Origin: Haliclona indistincta
Lineage: Eukaryota; Porifera; Demospongiae; Haplosclerida; Chalinidae
Direction of reading: 5' to 3'
DNA: 64,000 nt
Assembly: GCA_964017065.1 (NCBI GenBank)
Contig: OZ024790.1
Coordinates: forward strand, 3,218,631 to 3,282,630
The stretch's first letter is position 1. Every line of letters begins with the position of its first letter. The position numbers and the translations under genes are program-made. This document shows, piece by piece, positions 11,516-22,413 of the stretch. The notes under the pieces are model-generated. The model did not search any database. It was not told the DNA's origin and was given only the letters and a program-made list of their open reading frames with translations.

Positions 11516-12149
11516 TGTACCTGTTCACATGGAGCTGCATTCAATCCAAATACATGCGAATTGACACCAATGCGAATTGAATATTGAGAACGTTCACATG
11601 GACAAAGGGAGGAGGTAATTGCAAGCTTGACTAGTTGACTTGCCACGTGATTGTCAAGTAAACAATGCCAAACTTGCTCATAACGTTCTAATTAACAGAA
11701 TGAGCATGCACTGCTCTTTATTCGGATGGAGCAATACCTCTTGGATCGTTAACGTTTACTCGCGAAGAAAAGAAACAATACAATAACTTATTACTTGCAT
11801 TTTTCTTCAGTATACAAAAGCAGTGTGACAATTAATGGCATTCCATTCTGTAGTGTTCTTGGTGTTTTGCTTTAGCTGCGAACAGGCTAACACACGCAGT
11901 AGACAAGCGACCGTCTTTAAAATTGTCGTACGATTTTCTGTTTCACCCATGCAATCCACTTTCAAATCACTTTCAATCTGCATCATGAAGTGGATTGGGT
12001 TCAATGCGCGATTCATCAACGATCGCTCATGTGAGTGCTCAGATGCGCATCGAATGTGTATTCAATTCACTAAAATGAACAGGCCTTATGATTTTCTATA
12101 AAGCTAATTTACTGTAGACTTCTACTAACAGATGTTTTGACATGCAATA
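11516..12149. other. Upstream region of GIMAP-1
   Basis: Up to about 11,720 it matches 63,575-63,770. Beyond that it holds degraded inverted-repeat fragments (GTTCACATGG, AATGAACAGGCCTTA). CTAATATAG at 12,172-12,180 could be a splice acceptor just before the first usable ATG of GIMAP-1. No promoter was identified. Confidence 0.4.
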
Positions 12150-12185
12150 GTGTATTATTATTTTTCTTTTACTAATATAGTGTCA

Positions 12186-13487
12186 ATGCATCCACAGTTG
12201 AAAATGCCACTACAACCAACTCAGAAGCTAGAACAACTAAGCATTTTAGTATGCGGCAGGAGTGGTGTAGGAAAATCATCGCTTGTAAACAGCTTGGTCG
12301 GAAGATATGTATGTGAAGTAGGCGACCCGGGACTAGAGGTTGATTCTTTAAGTGCGTGTACTAAGTTAACAGAGCAAAACTGTATTGAATTGGGAAACGG
12401 CATTCAAATTACCATTTATGATTCTCCTGGTTTACAAGATGGCACAAATGATGAGGAAGCGTATCTTGACGACATGTACAGCAAATGCAAAGATGTTGAT
12501 TTAGTTCTGTACTGCATAGACATGACTGATCCTCGTTTCCGGAGAGAAGAGGCTCATGCAATTGACATGATTACACGGAAATTTGGTTCTGCAATTTGGA
12601 TGAGATGTGTACTTGTGCTGACCAAAGCCAATTTAGTCCGCATTAATTCAAAATATGCCAAAACACCTGCCTTATACCATGAAATCCTATTCAAAAATAA
12701 GCAATCTAAGTTTCTTTCTGTACTTGGAGCTAGCATCGGTGATAAAGTTCCAGTAAACTTCCCGGTAGTTGCAGCAGGCCATCATCAATCGGATGAAGAC
12801 AAGCATTGGGGTGATCGTTATGTATATTTTGCTTCTGAAAAATCCAAATCTAATGATCCTCAAAGTGGTGGTAATAGTGATGGTGTTGATTTTATTGCTG
12901 AACTATGGGTGACATGTCTTGAAACAATACCAGAATCTTCACGTGTTACATTCTTGCAAGCTACAGCATCAAATGGTCGTCTTCAACAAGACGGCAAGGA
13001 ACTTACTGGAACCCTGAAGATGATCATGGAAGCATCTAACACACAGACACACCATCCTCCTGCGAACAACACTCCAGATGAACCAGGCCAAAGGGGTGGT
13101 GCGAACAAGACTCCAGATGAACCAGGCCAAAGGGGTGGTGCGAACAAGACTCCAGATGAACCAGGTCAAAGGGATGGTGCGAACAAGAGTCCAGGTCAAA
13201 ATGGTGACTATAAAAACATGATTGTACTTTTTGGCAATCAAAAGGATAGAACTGTAAAAGCGATGAGTTTTTTGTGGTATCTTGTTGGAACAGTTACTGG
13301 TGCAGCTGCAGGAATAGCAACATATGGAACTGCAGGTGCTAAAGTTGGTGCTTTGATAGGAGAAATGGCTGGGCCTGTAGGAGCAGTAGTTGGTGGTATT
13401 GCTGGTGCAGCTGTTGTTGCAGGTATTGGATACATGTATGGAATCAGCAGCAGCGACACTGCTAGCAGTAAAAAAGAAAAGAAATAG
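12186..13487 (+). CDS. GIMAP/AIG1-like GTPase with hydrophobic tail (GIMAP-1)
   Basis: A single-exon frame encodes about 433 residues. P-loop GRSGVGKSSLVNSL is the G1 motif, followed by YDSPGLQDGTNDE (G3/switch II) and VLVLTKAN at the G4 position, where classical GTPases have NKxD/TKxD. This is the arrangement of AIG1/GIMAP-type septin-like GTPases of the TRAFAC class. After the G domain come about three 13-residue repeats (NKTPDEPGQRGGA), then a Gly/Ala-rich tail (VGTVTGAAAGIATYGTAGAK and on) resembling glycine-zipper membrane segments. GIMAPs act as membrane-scaffold GTPases; a membrane or immune role here is inferred. I chose ATG 12,186; an in-frame ATG at 12,150 lies upstream of a possible acceptor. 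Its downstream neighbour is the convergent TTC4 pseudogene. Confidence 0.85.
   Translation: MHPQLKMPLQPTQKLEQLSILVCGRSGVGKSSLVNSLVGRYVCEVGDPGLEVDSLSACTKLTEQNCIELGNGIQITIYDSPGLQDGTNDEEAYLDDMYSKCKDVDLVLYCIDMTDPRFRREEAHAIDMITRKFGSAIWMRCVLVLTKANLVRINSKYAKTPALYHEILFKNKQSKFLSVLGASIGDKVPVNFPVVAAGHHQSDEDKHWGDRYVYFASEKSKSNDPQSGGNSDGVDFIAELWVTCLETIPESSRVTFLQATASNGRLQQDGKELTGTLKMIMEASNTQTHHPPANNTPDEPGQRGGANKTPDEPGQRGGANKTPDEPGQRDGANKSPGQNGDYKNMIVLFGNQKDRTVKAMSFLWYLVGTVTGAAAGIATYGTAGAKVGALIGEMAGPVGAVVGGIAGAAVVAGIGYMYGISSSDTASSKKEKK
13058..13196 (+). repeat. 39-bp coding minisatellite in GIMAP-1
   Basis: About three and a half in-frame copies of a 39-bp unit encode NKTPDEPGQRGGA. They form a linker between the G domain and the membrane-like tail. 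Confidence 0.85.
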
Positions 13488-13872
13488 TAGCTGATTACTG
13501 TTTGTTAGTGATTTGATAGTAATTGTGACATTTTTTTCAGTACTGGAATTTGCGAACTATGAGTTAGTAATCTAATGCGTGATTGATTCATTATAGATGT
13601 TATTTCAAATTATATTTACATGGAGGATGTTCTGAGAAAGTGTTCTTGGAATGACGAACTTTTTGATAGAACAAAAAATGTAGGTACTCCTCCCACCACA
13701 GTAAACCTGCATGAAGTCACATGACATGAGCGGAAAGATGTACACAACACCAGGCAAACCGTTTTGATGAGATAGTAGTACGTAGAGAGGATGATGTGTC
13801 TACAGCAACAAGCTCTCCAGTAGCTAGCTCCTTATAACACAACTGGAGATAAGATAAACAGCATGAGACATC

Positions 13873-14056
13873 GGGTAATTTTGGCGGGAGGGAACTTTGG
13901 TGAATCGTCAATCATTAATTTGCCAAAATAAAATTCGTCAAAATCTGCTTTTTTAATTGCAGTAATACGTGAGCCAGGCACTTGATGTCCAAATTTAATT
14001 CGCCAAAACGCAAAATCTGGGTCATTCACCAAAATTTTGACACTCCAAAATTACCC
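13873..14056. repeat. Palindromic MITE-like repeat in a pseudogene intron
   Basis: GGGTAATTTTGG and CCAAAATTACCC are inverted ends, with inner segments such as GCCAAAATAAAATTCG. A related repeat lies at 24,461-24,668 downstream of GIMAP-2. Confidence 0.65.
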
Positions 14057-15358
14057 ACTATACGGTAGTGTTAGCTCTTAGTTATCTCGAAGTCATCACA
14101 CTGCCTAAACAACAACCATAAAAAATCTAGATCCAGACACCCTGTGCCCACAAGTATTGTCCTAATTATAGAGGTGTCCTGATTAATTTTCAGGGGTTAC
14201 TATACACACTGTTAGCTATTTTTGGGAGCAACTGAAACTGAGGGAAATGAATGTGAAGCTATTCTGATGTGAGCGGAGCTACTCTAAATCCATGCAGAAA
14301 GACCCAGTGTACTATTTGGTACTGCTAGCTAACCATTGGTCTATTCAGAGGCAGGCTTCACACAAACTTCACATGCATTACACAAAGAGAGAAAGATAGG
14401 ATATTATTTACTTTAATAGTAAAGGGTGTGTAGTGGTGTTCCTGATCCCATGGAGGAGGATCAGATAGTACTGCATGAATATGATCAATGAACCTGTAAA
14501 CAGAAGAGATACTGATCACTAGGTGGGGCTATAAATACACAGTAGTGTTACACACCTGTCTTCCTCTCTAAAAGCCTGTATAATGTCGCTCTGTCCATAC
14601 TCAGGATACAGTAGTAGTACTGACCACACTAGTCCTCCATTACTATCAATAGCTACACTATGAGGTGATGAGTGCTCTACTGATAGTAGCTTCAGTAATG
14701 AGTCCTCTTCACTAGTAGATGAGGTGACCCCTTGGATATGAATACCTCTAGACTGGATGGGAAGGAAGGAACATGGCAGGAACAATAACCAACAGTTAGT
14801 ATAGCATAATGTACTACTAACCACAGTAACAATAGAACACACAGCCCAGACATGGTCAATAAAAATATAAAACTACTGTAGTGAATGGTGAATTCTTGAG
14901 AGTTCAATTATTCCCCAGCTATACAACAAAATTTGTTAAATTTTCATTATTGACTGTCACTAAATTTGTTGAGATAACCCAGCTATCAATACACCACAAG
15001 CAATACCTTTATGGCGTCTAGTATTTTCTTCCCTTCCTTCAGCTCTCTCTTATCACCAGTTTTCTTCTTACGTTGATCTCTAGCTAGCCTTTTCTACATG
15101 AATGTAAATGCAGTGAGCAACAAACTAATGAATGACACCGGATGAAAGAAAACAAAACTCATGAGCAATATTGCATACAGCTAATCCAGATACATTAGGG
15201 ACACACAAATAGTGTCTTGATAAAGAAGTTGTCCTGATTTGAGGGTTTGCCAAACAAATTTTGGGTCTCTTGCACATTAAAATAGGTGTCCTTATCTGAG
15301 AGGTATCCACAGTGAGGGGTTCCACTGTATACACATCATGTAAGCATCACATTTTAAC

Positions 15359-16679
15359 ACTATTTTTTTAGCAAGTTGCACGCGTACGGATACACACAAT
15401 AGAGACCTTTAGATTCACGTTACGTGTAACCTGTAACTCGCGTTTGGCGTTACAGGTAAAATTCTGTAGATGATTTAGATTCTGAAAATACTTGTGGCTA
15501 GGCAGCTACGCAGGAAGACGAAGAGCGATCAGAATTCCAGGTTTTGCACCAAGACATAGCTTTCATATGCTAGAAACAACTGCCAGAACAAGTTTGTTGC
15601 CAGAGATGAGCTTCCAGCGGTGCCAGCGGCGAGTGAATCTACGGTTGCTCGTGTTCAGACGAGTGCTGCAGATGACAGACAGCACATTATCTGCGTTTTA
15701 ACTAGTCCAACATGTAGACCAGGCATCAAGGCACATGTTTAGCTATAGCAAACGTGGAGCTGACATAATCTCGAGCAACAGGATCTACAGGGAAACGGCC
15801 GGCCTGTAGACGGGGTGCTACACGTTCAGAACGTGGAAATTGACGCGTACTCGAACGTGTGGCGATGCTCACGTGATCATCTGCACGTTACAAGTACGTA
15901 CGAAGGAAAACGTGTAAATCTAATTGTACCCCACCACACCCAAAGATCAAAGGAAAATGGCATGGTATATATCCCATATACCCAGGGAAATATGGATATT
16001 TTCCAGGATATTAAAGTTAAACCTGGCCAATATGGATATTTTCCAGGAAGTGGCAAAGTGGCACTAGTCCCTTGTCCACACCTGCCCACCCGGCGAAAGT
16101 GAGTGGAGCTTTATACCCCACAAAATAGCAGATACTAGTGGGCTATCGTCAATAAATTATCAATAATTTATTGGCGAATAAATTATCAATAATTTATTGG
16201 CGCACGTGTTAACCTTTGGGAAAGGTCAGCCAGCATTGCTGCCTGAAAGCCAAGTTACCGTGCATTTTAGCTGCACAAAAGTTGACGCCAGGCTTCGTTT
16301 GTCGCCCAACTTGACCACGGGCGTTCGCCATTATAGACCTGGCGAGTGTGCGCTTGGAGGCGAGTGCCCTGGGCTCCCATCCGCTCGTAGATCTTCGCTT
16401 ACAAGCTACAGAACAGCTCGTAGATCTTCGCTTACAAGCTACAGCAGCTACAAACACCACAAGAAGACTGGTGGTTGGGTACAAGTCAGTTAACTCCCGG
16501 TCTCTTCGGCGATCGGGATAATACCTCGGTGGTTAATTATGCCAATCCTCGGGCTCCGCCCTCGGACAGCATAATTAACCACCTAGCTCGGTATATATCC
16601 CGTATCGCCTCAGAGACCGGGAGTTAACTATTACATGTCTGTAATAGCAATATACACATGCTAACACAATATACATATA
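15359..16679. repeat. 1.3-kb insertion flanked by an 11-bp direct repeat
   Basis: CACATTTTAAC occurs at 15,348-15,358 and 16,680-16,690. The intact TTC4 gene lacks this stretch in the corresponding intron. Inside are a 27-bp tandem duplication (about 16,146-16,201), a 30-bp tandem duplication (about 16,383-16,442) and the palindrome at 16,489-16,628. No coding region is recognised and the class of the insert is unknown. Confidence 0.6.
16489..16628. repeat. GTTAACTCCCGGTCTC palindrome
   Basis: GTTAACTCCCGGTCTC and GAGACCGGGAGTTAAC are perfect inverted ends. An inner inverted pair, GGTTAATTATGCC with GCATAATTAACC, gives a strong hairpin. It looks like a small MITE with no clear target duplication. 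Confidence 0.75.
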
Positions 16680-16785
16680 CACATTTTAACTCTATTGAGA
16701 GCTATCTCCTCACCTGATCACGAACACACTTTGCTCTTAGTTCAGTCAATTTGACATGACCAGGCTCCACCTGTAGAACAGCATA

Positions 16786-17356
16786 CCGTATAACCGGTAA
16801 TTTTCGTTCGGTTCTAATTTTCGTAAGGCTCCCGATGACGAAAATTAAATTTTCGAAAAATTTCTTTGTATCGAAATTTTGTGTTGCAATACAACCTAGA
16901 ACATGTGTACGACGCCCTGCTTGTCAATGGTTATGGTACCGCCACGGTGCCACCACGAAGAAAGAGAACATAGGCAAGATATTTGCCGTGGCATGCAGAT
17001 GCCCTGCAGCACCGTCACGGTGGCAGAACTACCGGTATTTGCAGTTTCTGTCTCCGTGTCGGTTCTTTTCACAGCCAACGCGTAACGGTCTTGAACGTTT
17101 CTAGCTAGACTACTTCTGACGGCAGGCAAATGTTTCTCCAACTATAAACATGATAGCCTCTTACGCAACTAGAAACAGTCGTCGTCTCTCCGTGTGTCGA
17201 GCGCGTCAAAATTAGTTTTAGTCATAGTTAATTTTATGGCAAATTTAAATTTTGGTGCGATTTAATTTTCGAAAGGCGAAAATGTTACGAAAATTAAATC
17301 CTATCTAAAATTTAACGTACGAAATATTTCGGTGTCGAAAATTACCTGTTATACGG
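16786..17356. mobile_element. 571-bp CCGTATAAC-type MITE with TA target, empty site known
   Basis: Ends are CCGTATAACCGGTAATTTTCG-like and CGAAAATTACCTGTTATACGG-like, with TA on each side (16,784-16,785 and 17,357-17,358). The intact TTC4 intron (about 27,562) reads GCATATCTAT, which is exactly the empty site. No coding capacity. Confidence 0.85.
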
Positions 17357-17572
17357 TATCTATTATAGTAAAGCACAATATCTCACACTCACTGTCAATC
17401 CATCATCACACCATTTCACAGCTTCACTATATCGCTCCAATCTATAGCAGGCCTCAGCTCCTGCCAGTCACATGGGTATCACATGATAATTTCCTGCTTG
17501 AAGAGCATCATTAATACACTTTCCTAATCAGATGAAAACATAGCCTCGCCTCCAGGCTAAGGAAAACACAGA

Positions 17573-17963
17573 ATTATCATTGCCGATCGGCAATGATATG
17601 TAGGGATGACCTCGAACTAAGATGGCGGCTACTCATGTGTGAAAATGAGTTTTCGCACATATCTCTATTGTTATACATTTCTACTGCATTCTAACTATCT
17701 CTAAGTGAATCTGAAGTGTAAGCGCTTGTAGGAAGTCTATGAAAGTCGCCAGGACTGCTTGCTTGACGACGAAAATCAAGATGGCGACTCTCAGGGAGCC
17801 GTTGCAGATCTTCGCTGTTTTACCGTTTCTCGAGATTCCAGACATCTAGGATTGATCAGACGATTGTTCTGAGCATGGAAATACCATTGGCGAAGCTGAC
17901 AGACGTTTCTAAAGTGGTAAACTAAAATCGCCGCCCACGCGAATTGTTCATCTTCTTTCTTCT

Positions 17964-18015
<52 letters not shown>

Positions 18016-19094
18016 TCCTTCCTTCCTTCCTTCCTTCCTTCCTTCCTTCCTTCCTTCCTTCCTTCCTTCCTTCCTTCCTTCCTTCCTTCCTTCCTTCCTT
18101 CCTTCCTTCCTTCCTTCCTTCCTTCCTTCCTTCCTTCCTTCCTTCCTTCCTTCCTTCCTTCCTTCCTTCCTTCCTTCCTTCCTTCCTTCCTTCCTTCCTT
18201 CCTTCTTTCTTTCTTTCTTTCTTTCTTTCTTCTTTCTTCTTTGAACAAGCCTAGCACTGTACTGAGTGAACGAATCACTACCAAACCTGCACAATTGCAC
18301 GTGTATATATCTGGAATAGTGCACTTACATCTTAGATTGGCATTAAACACTACCAGAAGCGAGTAATCCTTGAAAAACATGGTTTTTGGGCCGTTTTGGA
18401 TTGAAGACGCCATTAAATAATTAACCCTCTTGTCGCACGTTTTCATTAACTCCGCCCACATCAGTTTTGCAGCTATCTCGATCGATACTGCGTTTTCCTC
18501 TGCTCTGGACGCTTCAGCGCGCAAGCCAGAGGTGTGAAATTTGTCTAGAGCAGTACTATGCCCTAACTAACACTGATCTGTTCGTTAAAGCTTCAGATGG
18601 CGGGTTAAAACTGACATACCCAGACGTGAACACGGAGCCTAGTCTAGCCTGAGCTTACCGGCAGCAAGATTCTACGCACAGTAAGGTTCCTACACCACCA
18701 GCATAAGGACTAGAAGCCTCTGTGAGTGTGATATTGACATCAACAAGGTTCTACTAGGCGTGCTCCTACTTTTAGGCTTGCAGCATCATGAATTGTCAGC
18801 AGTATTATAGTCTCTTCCTTCATCCATTTACTGTACTAACAAGTATCATGTTGTCAAATCATACCTGGACTTGATATTTTGCTGTCTGCGTCCTTAACCT
18901 CTTTACTATTTTAAACCTTTCATTGAATGATTGGCATTATTTTAAACCACACTCCTTACTCTCAAGACCCTTTGCACGTTCACATCTGCTAGACTAGTAA
19001 CTGCTGCTCACAGAGTTGTCAAAATGAAATAACATCTAACATAGAATACAACTAATAAGTTCAAACTGATAGTGATCAAAAAAGTAACAGAAAC
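17573..19094. repeat. GCCGATCGGCAATGATA repeat, copy 1
   Basis: It begins at TATCATTGCCGATCGG-like sequence and aligns with 42,976-44,817, including GATGGCGGCTACTCATGTGTG and the AAGATGGCGACTCTC segment. A third, inverted end is at about 26,170-26,238. In copy 1 a (CTTT)n/(CCTT)n array has expanded. It could be a large transposon or a dispersed duplication. Confidence 0.65.
17952..18242. repeat. (CTTT)n/(CCTT)n tetranucleotide microsatellite
   Basis: About 290 bp of nearly pure CTTT then CCTT then CTTT repeats. At the paralogous position in the second repeat copy (about 43,345-43,382) only a short CTTT stretch exists. Long frames across it (Lys-Glu-Gly-Arg or Leu-Pro-Ser-Phe repeats) are artefacts. 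Confidence 0.95.
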
Positions 19095-19763
19095 AAGTAA
19101 AGTAAAAAAGCTTTAATAAAAAAAAACTGAAAAGTGTAGGGATGACTCTTAAAAAAGGAAAGGAACAAGATGGGATGATGCTTGCAAAAGTAAAGGAACA
19201 AGATGGAATAATGCTAAGCTTGCAAATGTAAAAGTCCCAAGTATCCCTACATCAGCGGCTTGAAGGAGGACGCAGTCCGATGAAGTAATTGACGGTTGTA
19301 AATAACTAGAGATATATGTGTTTAGGAGGACGCAGTCCGATGAAGTAGTTGACAGTTGTAAATAACTAGAGGTATCTGTGTTTGGAGGACGCAGTCCGAT
19401 GAAGTAATTGACGGTTGTAAATAACTAGAGGTATCTGTGTTTAGGAGGACGCAGTACGATGAAGTAGTTGGCAGTTGTAAATATGCTGCAGGTAGCTGTG
19501 TTTGGAGGACGCAGTCCGATGAAGTAATTGACGGTTCGGTTGTAAAGGTATAGAAGGAGGATTCCGCATTTGTCAGTTGCACGTTATCGCAGCAAGCCGC
19601 TGATGTAGGGATACTTGGGACTTTTACATTTGCAAGCTTAGCGCATTATTCCATCTTGTTCCTTTACTTTTGCAAGCATCATCCCATCTTGTTCCTTTCC
19701 TTTTTTAAGAGTCATCCCTACACTTTTCAGTTTTTTTTTATTAAAGCTTTTTTACTTTACTTT
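19095..19763. repeat. Palindrome with internal 59-bp tandem repeats
   Basis: The arms AAGTAAAGTAAAAAAGC... and ...GCTTTTTTACTTTACTT are inverted repeats containing AAGGAACAAGATGGGATGATG/CATCATCCCATCTTG. The centre holds a tandem array. A related palindrome spans 44,818-50,661, there split by the copia element. Confidence 0.8.
19262..19540. repeat. 59-bp tandem repeat array
   Basis: About four and a half units begin GGAGGACGCAGTCCGATGAAG and contain TTGTAAATAACTAGAGGTAT. Units lie directly head to tail without unique spacers. The same array recurs at about 49,885-50,030. Confidence 0.85.
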
Positions 19764-20594
19764 AAATATTAATTTAGATAAAGGAAATTATTATATTTTG
19801 TGATGTTAAAGTTTTGCACACGAGAGGCAGATTTCCATGAGTAGCGATGTCAGAAACCGTATATTTTTGAAAATATTTTCTCCGTATAAATTGATTAAGT
19901 CGATGGCACACAGCTATCGCGTCTCCAGTGAACAACATACACGCTGTTTGATCGTTCATAGGGCAAGTTAACATGCTAAAGCTGAATTTTGTTACTGTTT
20001 CTTTGTAAAATCATGCGTTCTAGAATTATTATCTCCATGTGCAATATCGTTGTCAATCAATCGCAATACTTTTGAAAATGTACGGTCGCTTCTCTAGCAG
20101 CCACTATAGCGCTGACTTTGCCATTCCCAGGACTAGTAAACACGTTATGCCTAGTGTAATTAAAGATAAACCTGGTATATATTTTCTCTATCGGCTTGTT
20201 TAGTTTGCATGCATCGAACGTCAAACAAATAAGCTGTTAGTTCTTCTGTTGAGGATCACAAGGATGCTATATAGTAGGTATACTCTCTCAGCAGAAAAAA
20301 TTGGCTACCTGGATCGTATGCTTAGCGCAGCAATAGCTATTCACAAAGGGGCCATAAGTGTACGTAATTAAATGGGCGTGCCATGACGTCACGTTGATTT
20401 ACACAGGAAGTTTCGGAGATTCCTAGGCCATTGTTCGCGCGATTTATTCTATGTTGCAGTAACGCAACTATTCATCATTGTATATCATTTTAAAGCTTTG
20501 AACTAGCTCTTTCACACGTACGTAGTGTTAGATTAGTTCTAGTGAAAATAAATTTTCTCTGACATCGCTACGGCATGAGTTAAATTTTCGATCT
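19764..20594. other. Intergenic stretch, nothing recognised
   Basis: AT-rich sequence without a supported exon, inverted repeat or tandem array. Confidence 0.4.
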
Positions 20595-20925
20595 TATAGA
20601 TAGTTTCGTGGCAAAGGTGTGATGGAATGTTAGCGGCTAATATCGACCCAAAACTGCGGAAATGACGTCAGAATTATGACGTCGCGTGACGCGCATCAAT
20701 TGGCTGGAGGGATAGATTTGTACAGCGCGGTACAGCGTTTAGTGGAAAACGTGCGTTTCTTCAGTGCTGACCAACTGCAGGGTAGAACTGTGGATAAATT
20801 CTGTACGTCGAGCAGTGTGGAAACCTCGACGTTGCTCAAGAATATGCAGCTTAAACTTTATAGAAGGTAATTTTCAACTATAAAATACAATTTTGAAGGC
20901 TAATAGACTGTGTTTTGGTTGGTTC

Positions 20926-21050
20926 ATCTTGCTCTTCGTCAATCTGCTGCTCAACTACTACTGTTTCATCTTGCTCTTCGTCAATCTGCTGCTCAACTAC
21001 TACTGGTTCATCCTGCTCTTCGTCAATCTGCTGGTCAACCACTGGTCCCT
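20926..21050 (-). repeat. 42-bp tandem repeat, possibly coding on the minus strand
   Basis: Three units of GTTCATCTTGCTCTTCGTC plus AATCTGCTGCTCAACTACTA. Read on the minus strand they encode an acidic repeat, VVVEQQIDEEQDE, with no stop. This may be a piece of a lost element protein. Confidence 0.7.
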
Positions 21051-21118
21051 GCTGTTCTTTGCGTCTTCTTACTCTTCATTGCACCATAGATGATTGCACT
21101 GTTTTAGAGTGATTTAGC

Positions 21119-21819
21119 TAGGCATGAGCCTATTATTCTTTTAATTTTTCCTATTATTCTTTTTAGAATTTCTCAAAATTTTAACCTATTATTCTCACAA
21201 AATTGACCGATTATTCCAACATTATTCTCAAAAATTCCGCCAAATAAAGGTTCCTTTGCTTAATCACATTATTGCTCATTAAATTTATGCATTTATAAAG
21301 TATCTACAATAAAGATGATTGCTATAAGAAAGATGATTTAAAGATACATTCATGTATTTCACAAGCACTGGTAAGTACCATTTTTGTTCATGCATTGTAT
21401 AGAGAGGCATGCACCGAAATTCCTAAAGTAGCCTGTAGGTAGCCATTAATCTAGGCTTTGATAGGCGTCTACACACCCTCAGAGCGCTGTCCTGCAGTTT
21501 ACATGAAATCTACAAGTACGCCGCTATTGCTGCCAGAGAAGTGTAAGATGGCCGTCAAGGTGAGCAAGCCATAACTGAACGAAAGCACTTTAGCAAATCC
21601 GCGAGTCACATTGCAAGCCATTGTCGTGCTTAGCCTCACGGTTCATACCTTAGACAGAATGAACGTCGTTTACTGCTTCCATCGGCTTCCACTCATCGTC
21701 CTGATGATGCACACGTGACCATGGGTGATCGAATTTGACCGATTATTCTCGAATATTCTCAAATTCTTTCAGTTACCTATTATTCTAAAAATTATTCCGG
21801 CATAATAGGCGCATGCCTA
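21119..21819. mobile_element. 701-bp hAT-type MITE with 8-bp TSD
   Basis: Ends TAGGCATGAGCC and GGCGCATGCCTA are flanked by an exact 8-bp repeat GATTTAGC (21,111-21,118 and 21,820-21,827). The interior is AT-rich with repeated CCTATTATTCT motifs. The 8-bp duplication and TAGGC-type end fit hAT. It is nested in the spacer of the 20,595-22,413 palindrome. Confidence 0.85.
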
Positions 21820-22413
21820 GATTTAGCTGCTTGGTCACATCGTATCGCCCTTCTATTAAACAGTCTATTATATCTATCTAAATCAGACCCTGTTCCTTGT
21901 GTATAGCCTTCTTGTAAGCAGTAGGAAACACACTTGGTACATAGTCAGGGTGACTAGAATCATGTTGGGGCTTACCCAGTCTATTAGCCTGCAAAATTGT
22001 ATTTCAAAGTTAAAAAATTATTTCTATAAAGTTTAAGCTGCAGATTCTTGAGTAACGTCGAGGTTTCCGCACTGCTCGACGTACAGCATTTATCCACAGT
22101 TCTACCTTGGCTTGCCATTGTGAAAAGGAAAGCTGAAAAAACTTACCATACAGCCTCTTTGCTGAACTAGAGCATCCAAAAACGCAGCAATTGTTGACTA
22201 TATTCGACCCTTTATAAGGCTAACCGATGGAAGTTGGTCAGCACTGAAGAGACGCACGTTTTCCACTAAACGCTGTACCGTGCTGTACAAATCTATCCCT
22301 CCAGCCAATTGATGCGTGTCACGCGACGTCATAATTCTGACGTCATTTCCGCAGTTTTGGGTCGATATTAGCCGCGAACATTCCATCACACCTTTGCCAC
22401 GAAACTATCTATA

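Larger units (their letters stand above)
13717..17515 (-). pseudogene. 5'-truncated TTC4-like pseudogene
   Basis: It retains counterparts of exons 5-10 of the intact gene at 25,330-30,441 with identical exon lengths: 17,393-17,460 (68 bp), 16,714-16,770 (57), 15,007-15,093 (87), 14,556-14,752 (197), 14,412-14,493 (82) and a last exon 13,717-13,842. The exon 4 counterpart near 17,490-17,515 is cut off with small deletions, and sequence to its right is a different repeat. No N-terminal or first TPR exon is visible up to 23 kb. The normal stop is changed (TGA to TGG), extending the C terminus by about eleven residues. Introns carry several insertions absent from the intact copy. The remaining frames are open, so decay is recent or the fragment is still transcribed; the truncation argues against function. 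Confidence 0.8.
20595..22413. mobile_element. 1.8-kb palindromic element carrying a nested hAT MITE
   Basis: TATAGATAGTTTCGTGGC (20,595) and its complement ending at 22,413 open inverted arms of roughly 300-400 bp. Both arms contain an open frame encoding HQLAGGIDLY and VQRLVENVR (20,676-20,870 on +, 22,198-22,389 on -). The spacer holds a 42-bp tandem repeat and the element at 21,119-21,819. Superfamily unknown; no clear target duplication. Confidence 0.75.

Noticed and set aside
17791..18524. Long open frames of Lys/Glu/Gly/Arg and Leu/Pro/Ser/Phe repeats on both strands
   Set aside because: They exist only because a tetranucleotide microsatellite has no stop codons; flanking sequence shows no coding character.
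19262..19540. Regular repeats resembling a CRISPR array
   Set aside because: Units of about 59 bp are directly adjacent without unique spacers, in a eukaryotic palindrome; they are minisatellite-like.
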